Part shown: positions 1-4,453 of the stretch, in pieces
Layout of the letters: each line of letters opens with the position of its first letter
Numbering within the stretch: the stretch's first letter is position 1
Notes under the pieces: model-generated
What the model was told of the DNA's origin: nothing
Seen by the model: the letters and a program-made list of their open reading frames with translations, nothing else
The model's database searches: none
Translations under genes and position numbers: made by a program
NCBI GenBank assembly: GCA_937894665.1
Contig: CALAWF010000062.1
Location: 1-7,163 of the forward strand
Direction of reading: 5' to 3'
Source: an uncultured bacterium
Lineage (GTDB): Bacteria; Cyanobacteriota; Vampirovibrionia; Gastranaerophilales; Gastranaerophilaceae
Length of the DNA stretch: 7,163 nucleotides

Positions 1-629
1 TCGTATTCACCTTTTCTAACTGCATCTTGCAATCCTGCTAAGGTTCCGCCAAATTTATTATTTAATGTTTTAATTCCTTTTTGTGCTCTGCGTAATAAGT
101 TTACATCATCGACAATCATGTTTTTGTCGTTGTAAACTTTTCCGACTTTTTGAGAATCTATGTTGATTAACTTCATAGATCCTCCTCTTGAAAGATTTGA
201 TTTAGTTGGTATTTCTAAGTTAAATTTACCTTTATTGTTGTCAAAAACCATATCTCCTGGGTCAAGCATTGTGTCTTTTTGACCGGAGTGTTTGTTTTCA
301 ACAACATAGTGGTATGCAAATGCTTGGTTATCATCAACACCAAAAGTTTGAGCTAAGTCAATTTTGTTGCTTCCGGTTTTGAGTTGGTACACTCCATCGA
401 AGCTATTTTGGGGGTATATTCTTTGCCCGATTGCATAATTATTGTTTTTATCCTGATTTACAGCATAAATTTCTAAGAATAAGTTTTGATGGTTTTCATC
501 AAACGGATAAGAAAACTCATAAGTTTTAAAACCATCTTCTGATTTTGTAGGCTTAATGCCTTCAAACGATACCCCATTGCGTTTGCTATTTTTTACTTTG
601 TCCTGATTTAAATCAAAATATACTTTCAC
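1..629 (-). CDS. Unrecognised cytoplasmic protein, N-terminal 209 codons (partial, runs off left edge)
   Basis: An open frame starts at GTG 629-627 and stays open to base 1, so the C-terminus is missing. The GTG is chosen because AAGGAG (641-636) sits 6 nt upstream and no in-frame ATG lies nearby. No signal peptide or membrane segment is visible. Residues 1-150 are rich in Asp, Asn, Lys and aromatics and look like a beta-rich domain (for example FxYPFDE at 40-45 and AFAYHYVVEN at 103-112). A second region starts near Met152 (MKLINIDSQKVGKVYNDKN) and looks alpha-helical from about 172 on (VDDVNLLRRAQKGIKTLNNKFGG begins at 173). The split resembles an early-set or carbohydrate-binding domain before a catalytic domain, as in GH13-type glycosidases, but no catalytic motif is in view, so this is only a weak guess. 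It is divergent from ahcY. The frame is confident; the function is unknown. Confidence 0.8.
   Translation of the reverse strand, partial: MKVYFDLNQDKVKNSKRNGVSFEGIKPTKSEDGFKTYEFSYPFDENHQNLFLEIYAVNQDKNNNYAIGQRIYPQNSFDGVYQLKTGSNKIDLAQTFGVDDNQAFAYHYVVENKHSGQKDTMLDPGDMVFDNNKGKFNLEIPTKSNLSRGGSMKLINIDSQKVGKVYNDKNMIVDDVNLLRRAQKGIKTLNNKFGGTLAGLQDAVRKGEY
181..186 (-). promoter_or_regulatory. Strong internal Shine-Dalgarno before in-frame ATG 176-174
   Basis: On the minus strand AGGAGG at 186-181 is followed 4 nt later by an ATG (176-174) that is in frame with the partial gene, as codon 152. It falls where the composition changes from the beta-rich N-terminal region to the following region. It could permit internal initiation of a shorter product, or simply reflect Arg-Gly-Gly codons (SRGGS). 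The spacing is a little short. Confidence 0.35.
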
Positions 630-648
630 ACTACACTCCTTAGTTTCA

Positions 649-657
649 ATTATAACA
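649..657 (-). promoter_or_regulatory. Extended -10 promoter for the leftward partial gene
   Basis: The minus strand reads TGTTATAAT from 657 to 649, a perfect extended -10 (TGnTATAAT). No good -35 is seen 17 nt upstream, which is normal for extended -10 promoters. The predicted start near 642 leaves a leader of about 13 nt that just includes the AAGGAG at 641-636. Identified by eye, no expression evidence. Confidence 0.5.
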
Positions 658-750
658 ATTCTAAAGAAAAATTTTTGTTACCGTGTCGGGCATTATTAAG
701 AAAATTTTACAAAGTGGCTAATATTTCTATAAGCTTTGGTATTTTTTGAA

Positions 751-756
751 TATAAT
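751..756 (+). promoter_or_regulatory. Probable -10 box of the ahcY promoter
   Basis: A perfect TATAAT lies at 751-756, preceded by TG at 747-748 (one base farther than the ideal extended -10). No convincing -35 hexamer is seen at 16-18 nt upstream. Transcription would begin near 763, giving a leader of about 47 nt that contains the inverted repeat at 772-791 and the ribosome binding site at 798-803. Confidence 0.45.
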
Positions 757-771
757 ATGGAGTGTAATACT

Positions 772-791
772 TACAATTAAAACTAATTGTA
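772..791. repeat. Perfect 8-bp inverted repeat (operator or leader hairpin) upstream of ahcY
   Basis: TACAATTA (772-779) and TAATTGTA (784-791) are exact reverse complements separated by AAAC. The element lies downstream of the presumed -10 and ends 6 nt before the AAGGAG of ahcY. As DNA it has the size and symmetry of a dimeric repressor site; as RNA it would be a weak A/U-rich hairpin next to the ribosome binding site. The symmetry is seen directly; a regulatory role is inferred. Confidence 0.5.
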
Positions 792-809
792 GAAATCAAG
801 GAGAAAAGA

Positions 810-2075
810 ATGCTAATGACTGAAATGAAGTGTGATATAAAAGATATTAACTTAGCAGAACAAGGTAAAAACCAAATTGATTGGGCTTTTAAAGATATGC
901 CTGTATTGAAAAAAATCAGAGAAAGATTTATAAAAGAACAACCATTCAAAGGTTTAAAGTTGTCAGCTTGTGTTCACGTAACAAAAGAAACTGCTGCTCT
1001 TTGTACGGTAATGAAAGCAGGTGGAGCTGATGCTGTATTAGTTGCTTCTAACCCATTATCAACTCAAGATGATGTTGCAGCTGCTTTAGTAAAATATTAT
1101 GAAATCCCTGTTTTTGCTGTTGCAGGTGAAACTGTAGAACAATACAAACAACACATTCAAGAAGCAATCAAGCATAATCCAGATATTATTATTGATGATG
1201 GTTGTGATATGGTTTCTACAATTCATGCTCAAAGGCCTGACTTGATTGGAAAAATTATCGGTTCAACAGAAGAAACTACAACCGGTATTATCAGACTGCA
1301 AGCTATGGAAGCTCAAGGTACTCTTGGATTCCCTGCTGTTGGTGTTAATACAAGTTTAACAAAACACTTATACGATAACCGTTATGGCACAGGTCAAAGT
1401 TCTTTTGATGGTGTTTTGAGAGCTGCAAATATTCTAATTGCCGGTAAAACAGTTGTTGTTTCCGGTTATGGTTGGTGCGGTAAAGGTGTTGCTTTAAGAG
1501 CAAAAGCATTAGGAGCTAATGTTATTGTTTGTGAAGTGGACCCTCTTAAAGCTCTTGAAGCTGCAATGGAAGGTTATAGAGTTATGCCTATTGAAAAAGC
1601 TGCTCTTGAAGGCGATTTATTCTTGACTGTAACTGGTGATAAACACGTAATTGATATTCAACACTTGTTATCAATGAAAGATGGAGCTTTCGTTGGTAAT
1701 GTTGGACACTTCGATTGGGAAGTTAATGTTGCAGATTTGAAACCATATGCTAAAGAAATTAAACAAATTAGACCTAACTTAGAAGAATATGTTCTAAATA
1801 ATGGTAAATCTTTGTATGTATTAGCTGAAGGTAGATTGGTTAACCTTGTTGCCGCAGAAGGACACCCTGCCAGTGTTATGGATATGAGTTTTGCTAACCA
1901 AGCATTGGGTATTGAATTCCTTGTTAAAAATAAAGGTAAATTAGAAAATAAATTATATACTCTTCCTCATGAAGTTGATGTTAAAATTGCTGAATTGAAA
2001 CTTCAATCTATGGGTATAGAAATTGATACATTGACAAAGGAACAAGAAGAGTACTTAAATAGCTGGAATATTTAA
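810..2075 (+). CDS. ahcY: S-adenosylhomocysteine hydrolase (adenosylhomocysteinase), short class
   Basis: This NAD-dependent cytosolic enzyme splits S-adenosylhomocysteine into adenosine and homocysteine, relieving product inhibition of methyltransferases and feeding the methionine cycle. The 421 residues align along the family with almost no offset from the human enzyme. Substrate and catalytic positions present are H56 (CVHVT), D130 (IDDGCD), E155 (TEETTTG), K185 and D189 (LTKHLYDN), H300 (GHFD) and H352 (EGHPA). The NAD-binding Rossmann motif is GYGWCGKG at 219-226, with E242 (CEVDP) in the position that contacts the NAD ribose. It ends at LTKEQEEYLNSWNI and so lacks the extra C-terminal tail with the Lys and Tyr that reach the neighbouring subunit's NAD in the longer class; archaeal and Thermotoga-like enzymes are also short. 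ATG 810 is chosen for AAGGAG at 798-803, 6 nt upstream; Met3 is a possible alternative. It appears monocistronic, ending in a terminator before a convergent gene. Confidence 0.96.
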   Translation: MLMTEMKCDIKDINLAEQGKNQIDWAFKDMPVLKKIRERFIKEQPFKGLKLSACVHVTKETAALCTVMKAGGADAVLVASNPLSTQDDVAAALVKYYEIPVFAVAGETVEQYKQHIQEAIKHNPDIIIDDGCDMVSTIHAQRPDLIGKIIGSTEETTTGIIRLQAMEAQGTLGFPAVGVNTSLTKHLYDNRYGTGQSSFDGVLRAANILIAGKTVVVSGYGWCGKGVALRAKALGANVIVCEVDPLKALEAAMEGYRVMPIEKAALEGDLFLTVTGDKHVIDIQHLLSMKDGAFVGNVGHFDWEVNVADLKPYAKEIKQIRPNLEEYVLNNGKSLYVLAEGRLVNLVAAEGHPASVMDMSFANQALGIEFLVKNKGKLENKLYTLPHEVDVKIAELKLQSMGIEIDTLTKEQEEYLNSWNI

Positions 2076-2098
2076 TCCGCTAATAGATTTCAACTCCG

Positions 2099-2147
2099 AA
2101 AAAATACAGCCACTGAATTTAATTTCAATGGCTGTTAATTTTATCTT
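2099..2147. terminator. Bidirectional intrinsic terminator between convergent genes
   Basis: ACAGCCACTGAA (2106-2117) pairs with TTCAATGGCTGT (2124-2135) with a single C/A mismatch, around a 6-nt loop. Leftward, the stem is followed by A then six T (2104-2099), a good U-tract for transcripts from the DUF475 gene. Rightward, it is followed by TAATTTTATCTT, a weaker U-rich tail for ahcY. It fills most of the 79-bp gap between the two stop codons. Confidence 0.8.
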
Positions 2148-2154
2148 AATTAAA

Positions 2155-3201
2155 TTATTGTTGTTCTTTTTTATTTTCAATAATTGAAGAAATAAAGGCG
2201 GCAACAATAAATACTAATCCAATTAGACCTGTTACAACTTCCGGTATTTCTTTAACTGTCGTGATAAGCATTATTATTGCTAATGCTCCAATTGCCCAGT
2301 GAGCTCCATGCTCAAGGTATTTGAATTTTGCAAGGGTTTTGGTTTCAACAAGCATAATTGTTAATGATCTAACAAACATTGCCCCAATTGCAAGCCCGAT
2401 TGTAATAATGATTACGTCATTGCTCAATGCAAAAGCTCCAAGAACTCCGTCTAAAGAAAAAGAGGCATCAATAAGTTCAAGATATATGAAACTAATCAAT
2501 CCTGTGCATTTAATAGCGTTTGTTGCACATTTTGCAGCTCGCATTTCTTCATGCTTTTCAAGATAATGTGCAACTCCATCTATGGCTAAGAATGTGATAA
2601 TTCCTGCGATACCAGAAAGAGTAACTGAATGCTTAATTTCTGCCGGCATGAATGATTGTAAAATAATAATTGTAACTAGGGATATAATTATTTCGATTCC
2701 TTTTATGTGGTCTAAGTGAGAAAGAGGTGCTTCAATTGGAGTAATCCAATGTACATCTTTTTCGTGATTGAAAAAGTAATTCAAGAATAACATTATTAAG
2801 AATAATCCACCAAAAGTTACAATTGGTGCATGAGTCAAATGCAAATAATGGGCATATTTATCGGGATCGGTAAGTGCAATATTTGTAACTGTAAACATAT
2901 CTAATTTTGCAAATATTGCAACGACTAAGATTGGGAATAAAAATCTCATTCCAAATACGGCAATTGCAATACCCCAAGTTAAAAATCTATGCCTCCAAAT
3001 TTCTGACATGTGTTCCAGTTTCATTGCATTAACAACTGCGTTATCGAATGATAAACTTGTTTCAAGAACTGCAAGAATTATTACAATAAATACTGATACT
3101 AATCCTGCTCCAGAGTGAACATGTTCACCCCAAAGGTAGGCTGTAATAACTCCAAATACCGTTAAAAAATATGACCCGATAAAATATTTATGAAGGTTCA
3201 T
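2155..3201 (-). CDS. DUF475 (TerC-like) polytopic membrane protein
   Basis: This 348-residue inner-membrane protein has roughly nine hydrophobic segments (about 7-24, 33-50, 73-99, 126-144, 168-184, 193-211, 232-258, 263-286 and 300-340, the last probably two helices). It has two related acidic motifs inside membrane segments, ETSLSFDNAVV at 47-57 and ELIDASFSLDGV at 242-253. These are the hallmark of DUF475 and the wider TerC-type families, some of whose members export manganese. The two halves look like an internal duplication. The central loop region is rich in His (H118, H121, H124, H146, H151, H162, H165), which could bind metal. Transport of a divalent cation is therefore plausible but inferred; the substrate is not shown. 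ATG 3201-3199 is preceded by AGAGGA (3212-3207). It appears monocistronic, between a terminator on each side. Family assignment is confident, function is not. Confidence 0.88.
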   Translation of the reverse strand: MNLHKYFIGSYFLTVFGVITAYLWGEHVHSGAGLVSVFIVIILAVLETSLSFDNAVVNAMKLEHMSEIWRHRFLTWGIAIAVFGMRFLFPILVVAIFAKLDMFTVTNIALTDPDKYAHYLHLTHAPIVTFGGLFLIMLFLNYFFNHEKDVHWITPIEAPLSHLDHIKGIEIIISLVTIIILQSFMPAEIKHSVTLSGIAGIITFLAIDGVAHYLEKHEEMRAAKCATNAIKCTGLISFIYLELIDASFSLDGVLGAFALSNDVIIITIGLAIGAMFVRSLTIMLVETKTLAKFKYLEHGAHWAIGALAIIMLITTVKEIPEVVTGLIGLVFIVAAFISSIIENKKEQQ

Positions 3202-3237
3202 TTATATCCTCTTTCTTTTTAGCTTCTAACCTCTATA

Positions 3238-3246
3238 ATTCTAACA
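3238..3246 (-). promoter_or_regulatory. Extended -10 promoter for the DUF475 gene
   Basis: The minus strand reads TGTTAGAAT from 3246 to 3238, matching TGnTATAAT with one mismatch. No clear -35 lies 16-18 nt upstream. Initiation near 3231 would give a leader of about 30 nt. The leader is too short for a manganese (yybP-ykoY) riboswitch. Confidence 0.4.
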
Positions 3247-3283
3247 TTTTAGGTAATAAATACATCGTATAAAAAGACTATGG

Positions 3284-3321
3284 ATATAAAAAGGGACAAT
3301 TCTTTTAAAGAATTGTCCCTT
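3284..3321 (-). terminator. Strong intrinsic terminator of the exported-protein operon
   Basis: A near-perfect palindrome has AAGGGACAATTCTTT (3291-3305) and its exact reverse complement (3307-3321) around a single T; in RNA the innermost A/U pairs would open to form the loop. On the minus strand the stem runs into five T then ATAT (3292-3284). It starts 22 nt after the stop codon of the 137-residue gene. In the plus direction the tail is TAAAATTTT, much poorer, so the leftward role is preferred. Confidence 0.85.
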
Positions 3322-3343
3322 AAAATTTTATAAATACTTAATA

Positions 3344-3757
3344 CTAATTCATATCGCTTACGCTAGGAACATAGTATTGGAATGTGTCTGGTCCATTTTC
3401 AGGAAATACCAAGAAGAACGGTTGGTTTTGTCTGATAACACCAGCTCTTCCTTTGTAAACAGCAGGAAATTCTTTTGTGATAGGTAAACTATCTTCTTGG
3501 AAGTTAACATAACTTACCGGAATGAATACGAATCCGCCGTTTTGAGGAACTACTTTACCTGTAACTTGAAAACCTTGGAATAACATCAAGTCATAATCAA
3601 GTCTGGTATTAGCATTCATTTGAACGTGTAATTCAGCAGGTGGGTTAGTTGTATTAAAATCTTCTAATGCTGAAACTTGGATTGTTTTTGCATCAACTGA
3701 TTGCATCAATCCTAAAGAAAGAACAAGTCCTGCAAATGCCATAATTAATTTTTTCAT
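3344..3757 (-). CDS. Exported protein of unknown family, smaller tandem paralogue
   Basis: This 137-residue protein has a clear Sec signal peptide: Lys-Lys at 2-3, a hydrophobic core at about 4-18, and probable cleavage after SVDA at residue 23. The mature part of about 114 residues has no further membrane segment and no Cys, so it is not a lipoprotein. It looks mainly beta. Motifs shared with the upstream gene are VSALEDFNTTNPP at 28-40, FVFIPVSY at 76-83 and QPFFLVFP at 112-119. The product should lie in the periplasm or outside. I do not recognise the family and assign no function. ATG 3757-3755 is chosen because the signal peptide starts there; the AAGGAG at 3773-3768 is 10 nt away and lies inside the end of the upstream gene. 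The 7-nt gap indicates co-transcription, and a strong terminator follows. Confidence 0.85.
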   Translation of the reverse strand: MKKLIMAFAGLVLSLGLMQSVDAKTIQVSALEDFNTTNPPAELHVQMNANTRLDYDLMLFQGFQVTGKVVPQNGGFVFIPVSYVNFQEDSLPITKEFPAVYKGRAGVIRQNQPFFLVFPENGPDTFQYYVPSVSDMN

Positions 3758-3764
3758 TTTTTCA

Positions 3765-4388
3765 TTACTCCTTTTCTATAGTATATGTATAATTTTGTTT
3801 TTTATCATCTTTGTTTTTATTTATGTTTGGAAATTTTAGATAAAAATACTGAGCTTTTTTTATCTCTAAATCTTCACCTTTGTTAGCGTAAGAAAATGGA
3901 GAGGATTCATATGCTGAAGTTATTGAAGACTTGAACCTGTTATCTTCTTCATTTTTTACTGCCCCTTCGACTGCTGCGTATCCTATTGATAATCCCTTAA
4001 CAAAGAAACTTCCGACTCCAAGAGCTGCATTTTTTGCTAGGTTTCCTTTATCAATTGGTTCTGTATAAGATGCTGTTACATCTTGTGTGATTTTATGTTC
4101 TCCATTTCCATCAGTATAACTTTTAGGTTTAAAAGAGAAGTTTGCATCACGCTTTAGCCGTTTAGGACTTGTTACATCAACTAAATCTCCTTGAATTATA
4201 ACTCCTGAATTTAGGGTTAAGTCATTAGACAATTCTAATGGCTCAATCAATTTGACGGTAATTGATGTCGGTGGGTTAGCTGTAGAAAAATCTGATAAAG
4301 ATTCAACTGCAACTGTTTGTGCGAATGTTTGGTTAAACATTCCTGACAATAATATTAAAAAAACAAAATATAAAAATTTTTGCCTCAT
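3765..4388 (-). CDS. Exported protein of unknown family, larger tandem paralogue with inserted segment
   Basis: This 207-residue protein has a Sec signal peptide (Arg-Gln-Lys at 2-4, hydrophobic core at about 5-17, probable cleavage after TFA at residue 23). The mature N-terminus matches the downstream paralogue without gaps: VESLSDFSTANPP at 28-40. Further shared motifs are FSFKPKSY at 84-91 and QYFYLKFP at 180-187. Between the last two, it has about 60 residues that the paralogue lacks (about 112-178), including a Gly/Ala-rich hydrophobic stretch at 119-144 that could associate with a membrane. The C-terminus is Lys/Asp/Asn-rich, then YTYTIEKE. No Cys is present. It is the first gene of a two-gene operon with its own promoter. 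ATG 4388 is supported by AGGGTGAT at 4399-4392 and by the signal peptide. Function is unknown. Confidence 0.85.
   Translation of the reverse strand: MRQKFLYFVFLILLSGMFNQTFAQTVAVESLSDFSTANPPTSITVKLIEPLELSNDLTLNSGVIIQGDLVDVTSPKRLKRDANFSFKPKSYTDGNGEHKITQDVTASYTEPIDKGNLAKNAALGVGSFFVKGLSIGYAAVEGAVKNEEDNRFKSSITSAYESSPFSYANKGEDLEIKKAQYFYLKFPNINKNKDDKKQNYTYTIEKE
3768..3773 (-). promoter_or_regulatory. Ribosome binding site embedded in the end of the upstream gene
   Basis: AAGGAG (3773-3768) forms the last two sense codons of the 207-residue gene (Lys-Glu), directly before its TAA stop. It serves ATG 3757, 10 nt downstream. A nearer ATG (3765-3763) overlaps the TAA but opens only Met-Lys-Lys-stop, and its TGA overlaps the real ATG (ATGA). 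The layout suggests translational coupling of the two genes. Confidence 0.65.
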
Positions 4389-4411
4389 AATATCACCCTA
4401 TACCTGAGAAC

Positions 4412-4440
4412 ATAATAGCAAATTTTTTGAAAAATATCAA
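4412..4440 (-). promoter_or_regulatory. Sigma70-type promoter of the exported-protein operon
   Basis: On the minus strand TTGATA (4440-4435, one mismatch to TTGACA) is followed by a 17-nt spacer and TATTAT (4417-4412), with an upstream TG that makes an extended -10 (TGCTATTAT). Initiation is expected near 4405, giving a leader of about 17 nt. It is the best-formed promoter in the window and lies in the 65-bp gap after uvrA. Confidence 0.7.
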
Positions 4441-4453
4441 ATATTCAATAATA

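Noticed and set aside
653..680. Inverted repeat TAACAA...TTGTTA with a 16-nt spacer near the leftward promoter
   Set aside because: Six-base arms in AT-rich DNA are expected by chance, and the long spacer makes a hairpin unconvincing.
763..809. SAH riboswitch before ahcY
   Set aside because: The leader is only about 47 nt, AT-rich, and lacks the multi-stem pseudoknotted architecture of that class; only a simple inverted repeat is present.
707..949. 80-codon open frame on the minus strand with a Phe/Ile/Ser-rich product
   Set aside because: It lies mostly antisense to the start of ahcY, has AT-rich low-complexity composition, and has no supported ribosome binding site or family match.
2321..2566. 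81-codon plus-strand open frame
   Set aside because: It is the complement of the well-supported DUF475 gene and has no protein-like motif.
3234..3239. Plus-strand TATAAT that could drive antisense transcription into the exported-protein genes
   Set aside because: It has no matching -35 or extended -10 and overlaps the minus-strand extended -10, so the match is likely incidental.
3202..3283. Manganese (yybP-ykoY) riboswitch before the TerC-like gene
   Set aside because: No conserved GC-rich loop motifs are seen, and the predicted leader of about 30 nt is too short.
4418..4453. Possible terminator of uvrA from TTGAA/TTCAA arms
   Set aside because: The stem is short, AT-only at its core and interrupted, and it overlaps the better-supported promoter elements.
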